Shown: positions 45,725 through 54,620 of the stretch, one piece after another
Numbering within the stretch: position 1 is the first letter of the stretch
Layout of the letters: every line of letters starts with the position of its first letter
Source: Bifidobacterium sp. ESL0682
GTDB lineage: Bacteria; Actinomycetota; Actinomycetes; Actinomycetales; Bifidobacteriaceae
Assembly (NCBI RefSeq): GCF_029392815.1
Contig: NZ_CP113942.1
Span: 1,736,001-1,800,000 of the forward strand
DNA: 64,000 bases
Reading direction: 5' to 3'
The notes under the pieces: model-generated
Told to the model about the DNA's origin: nothing
The model's database searches: none
The model's input: the letters and a program-made list of their open reading frames with translations, nothing else
Translations under genes and position numbers: made by a program

Positions 45725-46658
45725 CGACAAGAATCTCACCGAAGAGGAAGACAACACACTTTCTAAGGTCATCCCGGTCACCGGTCTTTCGCCGAACCAT
45801 GACCATAGCCATGATGACGGCACCCAAACCGGCGGTGAGGTCAAAACCGAACTGAACGAAACCGAAGCCGCGGACGAAATCGACGTGAATATCAACCGCG
45901 AAGATGGTGAAAACGGCAGCGAGACCGAAAACGATAACACATACGATTCGATCGCTCCAAAACCCGTAAAGCCGCTGTTCTCCTCACCTGCCGACCTTCC
46001 CGACCTGCGCGAGCAGCACGATAGCGATGCCACGGCCGACCACACGGACGCCGAAACCGGTAGCGACAACAACGCCGTGGACAAAAGCCGTGACGAATTC
46101 ACCACGGTCTATGACATCATCGACCAGATGAGCACTGCGGTGGAGGAATCCAAGTCGAGTATTTTCGCTCCCGGCATGGTGCGCCTCGACCGCGATGAGT
46201 TCCTCGACCAGCTTGGTCAGTTGAAGGCCATGCTCCCCGTTCAGCTTGAACGCGCTTCCTCATTGATGCGCGAAGCCGAGCGGCGTTTGCAGAACGCACA
46301 AAGCCAGGCCCAGGCCATCGTCACCAAGGCGCAAAGCCAAGCAGCGCAGATCAGGCAGGACGCCGAAGAGCAAGCGCAGATTCTCGCCGGGCAGGAGCGC
46401 GTCGTGGATCTGGCGCAGCAGAAGGCCCGTGTGATTCTGGACGACGCCCAGACCAAGTCGACTAAGCTCGTACAAGGCGCCAACGCCTACTGCGCAGATG
46501 TGATGAAGGCCCTGAAAGACCAAGTCACCGCTTACGATCGCGACATCCGCAACGGCATTGATGTGATTGACAAGCGTCAGCACGAGGCGGCGCAGCAGCT
46601 GGTACAGGCTCAGTCCGAAGCCGCGGCTCGCACGCAGACAACCGACACAACCAAATAA
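45714..46658 (+). CDS. coiled-coil protein, DivIVA/ATP-synthase-b-like
   Basis: The protein has 314 residues and overlaps coaD by 11 bases; a second ATG one codon later is possible. The first 150 residues are acidic and low in complexity. From about residue 157 a long coiled coil rich in Ala, Gln and Glu follows ([38 protein letters not shown]...). Actinobacterial genes at this position, between coaD and yceD, encode DivIVA-like cell-division or polar-growth proteins. The N-terminal DivIVA lipid-binding motif is not evident, so the role is inferred from context. Confidence 0.72.
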   Translation: MMADDKNLTEEEDNTLSKVIPVTGLSPNHDHSHDDGTQTGGEVKTELNETEAADEIDVNINREDGENGSETENDNTYDSIAPKPVKPLFSSPADLPDLREQHDSDATADHTDAETGSDNNAVDKSRDEFTTVYDIIDQMSTAVEESKSSIFAPGMVRLDRDEFLDQLGQLKAMLPVQLERASSLMREAERRLQNAQSQAQAIVTKAQSQAAQIRQDAEEQAQILAGQERVVDLAQQKARVILDDAQTKSTKLVQGANAYCADVMKALKDQVTAYDRDIRNGIDVIDKRQHEAAQQLVQAQSEAAARTQTTDTTK

Positions 46659-46689
46659 CAGACTAGATTCGAAAGAACGAAACGAATAA

Positions 46690-47313
46690 ATGAGCAGACC
46701 TGAAGATTCACAATGGGCCGTTTCCGTGGGACAGATCATCTCGCGCCCCGGCCAAAGCAAAACCGTTGACGCTGATTTCCCCGCCCCAAGCGGTATCGGA
46801 GACAAAGTCATCGGCGTCGAAGAGGGCGCTACCGTCAGGGTGAGCGGCTCCTTCGACTCCATCGTCGACGGGCTGATTTTCACCGGCAACTTCAACGCGC
46901 CGGTTCACGCTGAGTGCGTGCGCTGTCTTACACCAATTAAGCGCGACTGGGATATGAACGTCACGGCGTTCTTCCCCTACGATTCGGCGAAAGCCTCGGC
47001 CAACGCCGATAACGGGCATGGCAAGCACGACGAAGACATCGACATCATCGCCGGCGAGGACGAATCGGAAGACACCTATCCGCTGAGTGCAGACTGCAAT
47101 TTCGCCGATTTTGAAGCGCTCCTACGCGACACGTTGGTGGAAAACCTGCCGATTCAGCCGCTGTGCAAGCCGGATTGCAAGGGCCTGTGCTCACAGTGCG
47201 GTATCAATTTGAACGACAATCCCGACCACCATCACGATGTGGTCGACAATCGTTTCGCCGCTCTGGCCGGCCTCAAGGCCGAACTGGAACAGGAAGAGGA
47301 ACAGGGCAAGTAG
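46690..47313 (+). CDS. yceD: YceD/DUF177-family protein
   Basis: The protein has 207 residues. The family, usually next to rpmF, is linked to 23S rRNA or large-subunit biogenesis. The CVRCLTPIKRDW block near residue 77 and the cysteine motif CKPDCKGLCSQCGINLN near residue 158 are characteristic and probably bind zinc. An acidic loop separates them, and the C-terminus ends in Glu-rich residues. The adjacent rpmF supports the assignment. Confidence 0.9.
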   Translation: MSRPEDSQWAVSVGQIISRPGQSKTVDADFPAPSGIGDKVIGVEEGATVRVSGSFDSIVDGLIFTGNFNAPVHAECVRCLTPIKRDWDMNVTAFFPYDSAKASANADNGHGKHDEDIDIIAGEDESEDTYPLSADCNFADFEALLRDTLVENLPIQPLCKPDCKGLCSQCGINLNDNPDHHHDVVDNRFAALAGLKAELEQEEEQGK

Positions 47314-47385
47314 AGCTTGTACCGAGATTGCGTTAGACTTGTCTACGCTTAAGCTCAATTTGTTCGAACGAAATAGAGGAATACC

Positions 47386-47580
47386 ATGGCACTGCCAAAG
47401 TACAAGACTTCGCGAGCCAATACGCATTCGCGCCGCTCCAACTGGAAGGCCAGCGCGGCCAAGACCGTCGCCTGCCCGAACTGTGGTGCGCCGACCCTGC
47501 CGCACATGGCTTGCCCGAGCTGCGGTTCGTTCCGCGGCCGCGTTTATCGCGAGGCTATCAGCAAGTCGCTGAGCAAGTGA
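47386..47580 (+). CDS. rpmF: 50S ribosomal protein L32
   Basis: The protein has 64 residues. [21 protein letters not shown] is the usual N-terminus, and [18 protein letters not shown] is an intact four-cysteine zinc ribbon, so this is the zinc-containing form. It lies 72 bases after yceD with a clear terminator directly behind it. Confidence 0.97.
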   Translation: MALPKYKTSRANTHSRRSNWKASAAKTVACPNCGAPTLPHMACPSCGSFRGRVYREAISKSLSK

Positions 47581-47593
47581 AACGCTAGCAAAT

Positions 47594-47627
47594 AAAAGCC
47601 CTGCCATCGACGGGTGGCAGGGCTTTT
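47594..47627 (+). terminator. terminator after rpmF
   Basis: AAAAGCCCTGCCA (47594-47606) pairs perfectly with TGGCAGGGCTTTT (47615-47627) around an 8-base loop, and the stem ends in the T tract. It is a textbook intrinsic terminator. Confidence 0.92.
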
Positions 47628-47832
47628 GCATCTCTGCTGTAAGTTTTGATTTGCGTTTGCACTTTATTTAGGAAATAATTTCATTATTCATTACACACCA
47701 CGCAGATGTGTTACAGGAACCAATCCGGTTTGACTTCACTTGATGAAGCTCGACATTCCGATATTCATCATCGAACGGCTTGGTGCCCGCAATATGTTCG
47801 TCGGGGTCGTATCGATTAATCAAAGGACTATC

Positions 47833-48699
47833 GTGACCGATTCACAACACAACGAAAATACCGAATCAGTAACCTCCAATGCAGATTCAGAATCCACCAA
47901 AACTCTGACCAGCTCGACTTCGGAAGGCGATGCCGCCAAATCCAGCACCCCGCAGCAGGAACTGCTTGACCGGCTCGGCACCACGCTTTCGCCGGATCTG
48001 TTGGTGCAGGCACTCACCCACCGCTCGTTCTCGCATGAGCACGAGGGCGCGCCGAACTACGAACGGTTGGAATTCCTGGGCGATGCCGTTTTGGAATTCG
48101 TTTCCACCGAAACGCTGTATCGTGTCCATCCCGATATGAACGAAGGTCAGCTGGCGAAGATGCGAGCGATGGCCGTTTCGGAGAAGGCACTCTCGCAGAT
48201 CGCACGCGAAAAGCTGCAAGTAGGGCCATACATTCTGCTTGGCCACGGCGAAGCAGAATCCGGCGGCGCCGATAAGAGCTCCATTCTCTGCGACATCGTC
48301 GAATCGCTGATTGGCGCAACATTCATCGAACACGGCATCGACGAGGCTCGCAAAGTCGTGCACCACTTGGTCGACGACGAGCTGAAGAAGGTCGCCACCG
48401 AAGGTCCCGCGCTGGATTGGAAGACCTCGCTGACCGTCAAGGCGCACGGCATGGGACTTGAGGACCCGCGCTATCGCATGGCCGTTTCCGGGCCGGAATA
48501 CGCACAGGTTTTCACCGCACGTGCAGTAGTCGGCGAAAATGACGAAGTACTCGGCGTCGGCACCGGTTCCAGCAAACGCAAGGCCCAGCTCGCTGCCGCC
48601 CGCGAGGCTTGGCACGAGCTTGACGACCATCCGAGCAAGCATCAGGCAAAAAAGCATCATCACGATGGCAACAAAGGCAATAACCGTAATCGCCAATAA
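47833..48699 (+). CDS. rnc: ribonuclease III
   Basis: The protein has 288 residues from GTG 47833, which has AAAGGA six bases upstream; an in-frame ATG at 47740 has none. It cleaves double-stranded RNA in rRNA and mRNA processing. A variable Ser/Thr-rich N-terminus of about 40 residues precedes the catalytic domain with NYERLEFLGDAVLEFVSTETLY. The second acidic cluster (DKSSILCDIVESLIGATFIEHG) is intact. A double-stranded RNA-binding domain (WKTSLTVKAHGMG...GTGSSKRKAQLAAAREAW) follows, and the tail is His/Lys/Asn-rich. Confidence 0.95.
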   Translation: MTDSQHNENTESVTSNADSESTKTLTSSTSEGDAAKSSTPQQELLDRLGTTLSPDLLVQALTHRSFSHEHEGAPNYERLEFLGDAVLEFVSTETLYRVHPDMNEGQLAKMRAMAVSEKALSQIAREKLQVGPYILLGHGEAESGGADKSSILCDIVESLIGATFIEHGIDEARKVVHHLVDDELKKVATEGPALDWKTSLTVKAHGMGLEDPRYRMAVSGPEYAQVFTARAVVGENDEVLGVGTGSSKRKAQLAAAREAWHELDDHPSKHQAKKHHHDGNKGNNRNRQ

Positions 48700-48924
48700 T
48701 TATCAATAGGAAATATTAAGCTCCTCCGATACTCTGCCAATATTTGGGCAACCGGCGATGCCCTTGTTGCCGCGGCGGTATGATGTCTACCACCTCGACA
48801 TAGCGGCGTGACCCGTCACAAACGGCCCGTCGTAAGCCGAACGTCACTACCACGTGCGCGTACACCATACGTCACAGGTCACCGACAATCCTTATAAACC
48901 CCATGCAGAGAGATAAGAGGAACG

Positions 48925-50856
48925 ATGGTGTCACCAACGCCTTTACAAGCATTCAGTGCAGTGCCGAAAGCATCAAAGACAAGCAAACAGACTCTCGTTG
49001 ACGGCGAGAAGATGACGGGCGCACAGGCGCTGATTCGCACACTGGAAGACCTGGGCGTGCAGGACGTTTTCGGTATTCCGGGTGGCGCGATTCTGCCGGT
49101 GTATCACGAGATTCACGACGATACCAAGTTCCGTTTCGTGCTGATGCGTCATGAACAGGGCGCGGGGCATGCGGCCGAAGGATATGCCGTAGCCACAGGG
49201 CGCGTGGGCGTGTGCATCGTCACCTCCGGGCCGGGAGCCACGAATATGGTCACCCCCATCGCTGATGCCAATATGGATTCGGTGCCACTGGTTGTTATTT
49301 CCGGGCAGGTCGGCGTGGACGCCATCGGAACGGACGCTTTCCAAGAGGCCGACACCGTAGGTATTACCTATCCTGTGGTCAAGCATTCCTATCTCGTCAC
49401 CGACGCGCAGGACATTCCGCGCGTGCTCGCCGAAGCGCACTATGTCGCGCGTACCGGGCGCCCCGGCCCCGTCGTCGTCGACATCACGAAGACCGCCCAG
49501 GTGAGTGATATGTATTATTCCTGGCCGCAAAAGCTGCTGCTACCCGGCTACAATCCGACCACCAAGGCGCACGGACACGTTCTGCGCGAGGCCGCCAAGC
49601 TTTTCGAACAGTCTTACAGGCCGGTGCTCTATGTCGGCGGCGGTGCGACGCGTTCCAACGCTGGCGCCCAGGTCAAGGAACTCGCTGACCTCACCGATTC
49701 CCCCATTGTCACCACGCTTCCAGCCCGCGGCATCGTGCCCGATTCCGACCCGAAGGTTTTGGGGATGTTGGGTATGCACGGCACCGTGGCCGCCACGGCA
49801 GCGACGCAGAAATGCGACTTGTTGGTCGCTATCGGCGCCCGTTTTGACGACCGCGTGACCGGCAAGCTCGAGGCTTTTGCACCCGCAGCCCGCGTCATCC
49901 ACATCGACATCGACCCAGCGGAAATCGGTAAACGCCGTCAGGCAGACGTGCCGATCGTCGGCGACGTGGCCGAAGTACTCGACGCATTGAACGCCGAAAT
50001 CAAGCGCGGACAAGCCGTCCATGGCAAGCCAGATCTCGAACCTTGGTGGAAGCTCATCAATTCATGGCGTGAAAACTATCCGATGAAATACGACGAAACG
50101 ACGCCGGATGGCACACTTTCGCCGCAATGGGTGGTCGAAGAACTCTCCCGTCAGGCCGCACCATCCACCATCTGGGTTTCCGGCGTGGGCCAGCACCAGA
50201 TGTGGGCCTCTCAGCTCATCGATTTCGAGAATCCGCATTCCTGGATTTCCTCCGGAGGCCTCGGAACGATGGGCTTCGGCCTCCCTGCAGCCATCGGTGC
50301 GCGCATCGGTTCCACACGTGATTTCGGCGGCAAGAAGCCGGTCTGGCTCATCGACGGCGACGGCAGCTTCCAGATGACTTCCGAGGAGCTTGCAGCCGCA
50401 TTCATCGACAACGCACCGGTGAAAATCGCAATCCTCAATAATTCCGTTTACGGCATGGTCCGTCAGTGGCAGACGCTCTTCTACGACAAGCATTATTCGC
50501 AGACCAGCATTCAAGACGGCGAAAATGATGCAGACATCGTCAACGTCCCCGATTTTGTCAAACTCGCAGAAGCATATGGCTGCGTGGGTATTCGCGCGAC
50601 GACGCAGGATGAGGCGAAGGCCGCCATCAAGCGCGCCAACGAGATCAACGACCGACCGGTGCTGATTGACTTCCGGGTCTACAAGGACGCGATGGTCTGG
50701 CCGATGGTGGCTGCGGGACAGTCCAACGACACCGTCACCTATGTGCCGGGCGTGCAGCCGCTGTTGCACAACTCTGCAGACTCAGACGCGAGCGGCAATC
50801 AAGACGACAGCGATTATGCAGCTGCAGCCACGAGCGCTGCGACTGCAGAAAAGTAA
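48925..50856 (+). CDS. ilvB: acetolactate synthase large (catalytic) subunit
   Basis: The protein has 643 residues. It condenses pyruvate to acetolactate, or pyruvate with 2-oxobutyrate, for valine, leucine and isoleucine synthesis. The TPP-dependent fold shows VFGIPGGAILPVYHEI with the catalytic Glu in MRHEQGAGHAAEGYA, a central FAD-binding domain, and the TPP/Mg motif GDGSFQMTSEELAAAFIDNAPVKIAILNN near residue 480. The C-terminus has an Asp/Ala-rich tail. AAGAGGA precedes the ATG. The 225-base leader holds small hairpins and a 7-codon frame (48780) but no clear attenuator. Confidence 0.96.
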   Translation: MVSPTPLQAFSAVPKASKTSKQTLVDGEKMTGAQALIRTLEDLGVQDVFGIPGGAILPVYHEIHDDTKFRFVLMRHEQGAGHAAEGYAVATGRVGVCIVTSGPGATNMVTPIADANMDSVPLVVISGQVGVDAIGTDAFQEADTVGITYPVVKHSYLVTDAQDIPRVLAEAHYVARTGRPGPVVVDITKTAQVSDMYYSWPQKLLLPGYNPTTKAHGHVLREAAKLFEQSYRPVLYVGGGATRSNAGAQVKELADLTDSPIVTTLPARGIVPDSDPKVLGMLGMHGTVAATAATQKCDLLVAIGARFDDRVTGKLEAFAPAARVIHIDIDPAEIGKRRQADVPIVGDVAEVLDALNAEIKRGQAVHGKPDLEPWWKLINSWRENYPMKYDETTPDGTLSPQWVVEELSRQAAPSTIWVSGVGQHQMWASQLIDFENPHSWISSGGLGTMGFGLPAAIGARIGSTRDFGGKKPVWLIDGDGSFQMTSEELAAAFIDNAPVKIAILNNSVYGMVRQWQTLFYDKHYSQTSIQDGENDADIVNVPDFVKLAEAYGCVGIRATTQDEAKAAIKRANEINDRPVLIDFRVYKDAMVWPMVAAGQSNDTVTYVPGVQPLLHNSADSDASGNQDDSDYAAAATSAATAEK

Positions 50857-50877
50857 GGACGAGGCGAAAGGAACATC

Positions 50878-51432
50878 ATGGCAAATTATCCTGCATCCAC
50901 TCCGCACAGTGAGCGTCACACCTTGTCCGTCCTCGTCGAGAATCGACCCGGCGTGCTGGCACGCATCGCAGGTCTTTTCGCGCGCCGTGCTTTCAACATC
51001 AATTCCCTGTCCGTCTCCCCCACCGAACGCCCTGATATCTCGCGTGTCACCGTGACGGCCGATGTCGAGGAAGTGCCTCTTGAGCAAATCATCAAGCAGC
51101 TCAACAAGTTGCTGCACGTCCTGAAAATCGTCGATCTCGACAACATGGACGCAGTCCAGCGTGAGTTGGTGCTCATCAAGGTCTCGGCCAACGAGACGAA
51201 CCGTTCCGATGTGTTGGAAATCGTACGTCTCTTCCGTGTACGCGTGGTCGACGTGCACCCCGAGTCCCTGACCATCGAGGCCACCGGAGACGAAGGCAAA
51301 ATCGACGCCCTGCTCGGCTTGCTGAACGACTACGGCATCATCGAGCTGGTCCGTTCCGGCGCCGTCGCCGTCACCCGCGGCCCGCACGCATTAAGCGAAA
51401 AGGTGATCGGCAGCGAAATCACCGGTCGCTGA
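50878..51432 (+). CDS. ilvN: acetolactate synthase small (regulatory) subunit
   Basis: The protein has 184 residues. The N-terminal ACT domain (HTLSVLVENRPGVLARIAGLFARRAFNINSLSVSPTE) binds the feedback inhibitor valine. A linker and the C-terminal IlvN domain (IVRLFRVRVVDVHPESLTIEATGDEGKIDALLGLL) follow. It lies 21 bases after ilvB and is closed by a terminator, so the two form one operon and one holoenzyme. Confidence 0.97.
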   Translation: MANYPASTPHSERHTLSVLVENRPGVLARIAGLFARRAFNINSLSVSPTERPDISRVTVTADVEEVPLEQIIKQLNKLLHVLKIVDLDNMDAVQRELVLIKVSANETNRSDVLEIVRLFRVRVVDVHPESLTIEATGDEGKIDALLGLLNDYGIIELVRSGAVAVTRGPHALSEKVIGSEITGR

Positions 51433-51459
51433 CAACATACATATTCATATCAGATTACG

Positions 51460-51492
51460 AAGGTGGACATGATTTGAAACCATGTCCACCTT
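51460..51492 (+). terminator. terminator after ilvBN
   Basis: The 12-bp perfect stem AAGGTGGACATG/CATGTCCACCTT has a 9-base loop and ends in TTTT. It also faces the convergent ABC-F gene. Confidence 0.9.
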
Positions 51493-51535
51493 TTATTCTC
51501 GTTGCCCAAATATTCAGGTCTATATATTCAACAAT

Positions 51536-53572
51536 TCATGACTCCACCTGCTCGGAGAGCTCCATCCATTCGGCTTCTAGAGACTCAGACTCAGCGGAGT
51601 TGGCGGAGAGCTGTTCGTTGAGTTCGCCTAGACCGACGTAATCGGACGGGTCGTGGGTGGCCATTTTCTCCTCGATCTTTGCCTTTTCGGTTTCGAGTTT
51701 GGCAAGTTTGCGCTCGATGGCCGAGAGACGACGGGTCGCGTCATGGAACGCCTTACCGGTCAGCTTTTGCTCACCCGATTGTGAATCAGAATCGCCGCTC
51801 TTGCCGTCGGCATTTGCATTCGCATCAGACGGTTGAGATCCGGATACGCCGTTACTCGAAGAAGAGCTCTTGCCAGCAGATTTGCCGCCACGATTGCCGC
51901 CGACAATCTCATCAAGCGTTTCGCCGTTTTCGATTCTGCGGACCATATCGAGGTAGTCATCCACGCCGCCCGGAAGATGGCGAACCTTGCCGCCAATCAG
52001 CGCAAACTGCTCATCGGTCACGCGTTCCAGCAGGTAGCGGTCATGGGAGACCACAATCAGCGTGCCCGGCCAAGAATCGAGCAAATCCTCCATCACGGCC
52101 AGCATGTCGGTGTCAAGATCGTTGCCGGGCTCGTCCAAAATCAAAACATTGGGCTCGTCCAGTAAAATCAGCAAGAGCTGCATGCGGCGCTTCTGCCCAC
52201 CGGAAAGATCGGCAATCGGCGTCATCAGCTGCGCGGCCGAGAAACCGAGCCGTTCCATCAGCTGGCTGGTCGAAACCTCTTTGCCGTCAACTTCGTAGGT
52301 CGGCTTATAGCGGCTCAGTACTTCCTTGATTTTGTATTTGCCGAGCTTCTCCAACTCGTCAAGTCGCTGCGAAAGCACCGCAAATTTAACAGTTTTGCCG
52401 ATTTTGACATGCCCAGTTGTCGGCGTCAACGTGCCGTCAATAATCTTCAACAATGTGGATTTGCCGGCACCGTTCGCACCGACAATGCCAAACCGGTCGC
52501 CTGGGCCAATCAGCCAAGTAACATCGTCCAGAGTCTCGCGACCGCTGACCGTCACCTTTTGCGCAGCGGACGTCGTCTCATCATCGTCAACGGCAAGTTC
52601 AACCGAACCGATGGCTTTTGGCTCTTCATATAAGGCAGGAACGATATTCCCGCCGTCGCCGCTTTCACCTTGGGGATGCTCAAAAATCTGAGTCACATCG
52701 TTCAGATCGACAACCTGTTTGCCCAGCCTAGAAGTCGCCATCTGCTTCAGCTGCAAGGTGTTGCGCATCGGCGGCACATCGGCGATGAGCTCATTGGCCT
52801 GTTTCACGTGGAACTTCTGCTTGGTGGCACGAGCGCGAGCGCCACGGGTCAACCAGGCCAACTCCTTGCGGGCCAGGTTGCGGCGACGTTCTTCACGGAT
52901 GTCGGCCTGCCTGTCGCGTTCGACGCGCTGAAGCATATAGGCACTGTAACCGCCCTCGAACGGGTCAATCACCCCATCGTGGACCTCCCACATCGATTCG
53001 CAGACCTCATCCAGGAACCAACGATCGTGGGTGACCAGCAGCAGCGCGCCCTGCCCCTTGGCCCAGCGGTTCTTCAGATGTTCTGCCAACCAGTGGATGG
53101 TGACGATATCCAAGTGATTCGTAGGCTCGTCAAGTGCAAGAATGTCCCAATCTTTCAGCAGTAGCCGCGTCAGATCAGCACGACGACGCTGGCCGCCGGA
53201 AAGTGAACCAATCTTGGCGTCGAGACTCAATCCGCCAAGCAGCGCTTCAACGATTTCGCGCGAGCGAGTATCGGACGCCCATTGATAATCCTCACGCCCC
53301 TCAAGCGCGGCCTCGCGCACGGTTGCGTTGTCGTCGAGCGGATCGCGTTGATCGAGCATACCGAACGTCAGCCCGTTGCGGGTGGTCACGCGCCCGGAAT
53401 CAGGCTGCTGGGCGCCTGCCAACAAGTGCAATAATGTAGATTTTCCGTCGCCGTTTTTGCCGACGATACCAATGCGGTCGCCTTCGAAGACGCCCTGCGT
53501 CACATCGGTGAAAATGTTTTTGGTGGCGAAATCAAGCGAAACGTGTTCAAGTCCCAAGTCATAAGTCGGCAT
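51536..53572 (-). CDS. ABC-F family ATPase
   Basis: The protein has 678 residues with two ATP-binding domains and no membrane segments. The first domain has GIVGKNGDGKSTLL and LSGGQRRRADLTRLLLKDWDILALDEPTNHLD. The long inter-domain linker contains the ARATKQKFHVKQANELI region. The second has GIVGANGAGKSTLL and LSGGQKRRMQLLLILLDEPNVLILDEPGNDLD. A Ser/Gly-rich segment leads to a C-terminal coiled coil (SAIERKLAKLETEKAKIEEKMATH) as in Uup-type proteins. Such ATPases act on ribosomes or in genome stability. Antibiotic protection cannot be told from sequence here. Confidence 0.92.
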   Translation of the reverse strand: MPTYDLGLEHVSLDFATKNIFTDVTQGVFEGDRIGIVGKNGDGKSTLLHLLAGAQQPDSGRVTTRNGLTFGMLDQRDPLDDNATVREAALEGREDYQWASDTRSREIVEALLGGLSLDAKIGSLSGGQRRRADLTRLLLKDWDILALDEPTNHLDIVTIHWLAEHLKNRWAKGQGALLLVTHDRWFLDEVCESMWEVHDGVIDPFEGGYSAYMLQRVERDRQADIREERRRNLARKELAWLTRGARARATKQKFHVKQANELIADVPPMRNTLQLKQMATSRLGKQVVDLNDVTQIFEHPQGESGDGGNIVPALYEEPKAIGSVELAVDDDETTSAAQKVTVSGRETLDDVTWLIGPGDRFGIVGANGAGKSTLLKIIDGTLTPTTGHVKIGKTVKFAVLSQRLDELEKLGKYKIKEVLSRYKPTYEVDGKEVSTSQLMERLGFSAAQLMTPIADLSGGQKRRMQLLLILLDEPNVLILDEPGNDLDTDMLAVMEDLLDSWPGTLIVVSHDRYLLERVTDEQFALIGGKVRHLPGGVDDYLDMVRRIENGETLDEIVGGNRGGKSAGKSSSSSNGVSGSQPSDANANADGKSGDSDSQSGEQKLTGKAFHDATRRLSAIERKLAKLETEKAKIEEKMATHDPSDYVGLGELNEQLSANSAESESLEAEWMELSEQVES

Positions 53573-53789
53573 AGTGATTCGATGGTACCGCCGACTCTCA
53601 ACACCCTTTAGCCTGCGAGCAAATCAGCTAGTGCACATTCTCGCGTTTTCTGCCGCACCTGCATTGTGCGCACGATGAAAATCACGATTTTGCCCTGGTT
53701 CCCTGATTTTCATTGCATCTTTGATTGGAGATGCGATAGGAATCAGCATTTACAGTCTGAGTCCTAGACGTTCATCGCATCCTCAAATT

Positions 53790-54518
53790 TCAGGATTGTT
53801 TACCTATCTCACGGGCACTGGCGGCGCAACGCACGGCGAACGCCGAGAAGACCTGCTCGGCGAGCGGCTGAAGCTCGACATCGTAACGCTTGAAATCCTC
53901 ACGAATCTTGGCGATCTCGCCTTTCTTCATGCCCTTGACCATGGAAGGTTCGCTGAGCCACTCGTCCAGAAGCGTCGGCGTCACCTCGAGATGGAATTGC
54001 AATCCCAACGCGCTTTTGTAGCAAAATGCTTGATTTTCGGTATATTTCGACGAAGCCAGAAGCTGCCCACCCTCGGGAACGGAAACGACGTCATTGTGCC
54101 AGTTGAGCACGTTGATATGGTTAGCCCACATCGGGAACCAATCGCTTTTGGCGACCCTCTTAATCGGCGCAAACCCGATTTCCGAGCATTTCCCGCTTTG
54201 CAGCTTGGCACCCAACGCCGTGGCGATGATCTGATGCCCGAGGCAAATACCCAGCACCGGTTTACCCGCCTTCACGGCCTTGCGTACCAGTTTCGCCTCG
54301 GCTTTAAGTCCCGGGTATTCCTTGTAATCCTGCGCGCCCATCGGCCCGCCCATCACAACAAGCCCTGCAATCTCCTCGCTTTTGGGAAGATCGGGATTCG
54401 CCTCACGCGCGATACTCAAGGTCTCGCTGGCCATACCAAGGTCATCAAGATTGTCGAGGATTCGCCCTGGCTTCTCACACGGGACATGTTGCAGAATAAG
54501 CACTTTCGGCGTCGTCAT
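53790..54518 (-). CDS. class I glutamine amidotransferase-like protein
   Basis: The protein has 242 residues from ATG 54518; an upstream ATG at 54542 is less likely. The triad is present: the nucleophile in VLGICLGHQIIATALGAK (about residue 91), and His/Glu in GLQFHLEVTP. VVMGGPMGAQDYKEYP is typical of the stand-alone GMP-synthase-like amidotransferase group. The acceptor partner is unknown and no synthetase domain is adjacent. It is divergent from cysS. Confidence 0.9.
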   Translation of the reverse strand: MTTPKVLILQHVPCEKPGRILDNLDDLGMASETLSIAREANPDLPKSEEIAGLVVMGGPMGAQDYKEYPGLKAEAKLVRKAVKAGKPVLGICLGHQIIATALGAKLQSGKCSEIGFAPIKRVAKSDWFPMWANHINVLNWHNDVVSVPEGGQLLASSKYTENQAFCYKSALGLQFHLEVTPTLLDEWLSEPSMVKGMKKGEIAKIREDFKRYDVELQPLAEQVFSAFAVRCAASAREIGKQS

Positions 54519-54620
54519 GGTTCCATTGTGGCATTTCGCCACCCCAAATGGTCACCGATTGACTTTCCAGCGAACGCAATCCGTCTGTTTTTGTCGGCAA
54601 AAGCCCATATCCTTGAGATT

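Noticed and set aside
43168..48758. Shared 13-mer GGGCAACCGGCGA in the pncB leader and the ilvB leader
   Set aside because: A 13-base match is expected many times by chance in 64 kb. The flanking structure differs, so a common regulatory RNA is not supported.
48780..48803. Seven-codon frame (MMSTTST) as an ilvB attenuation leader peptide
   Set aside because: It contains no isoleucine, valine or leucine codons and no clear terminator/antiterminator pair follows.
53721..54620. Long N-terminal extension of cysS
   Set aside because: The extension is antisense to the glutamine amidotransferase gene and lacks family-like sequence; ATG 54621 gives a normal CysS start.
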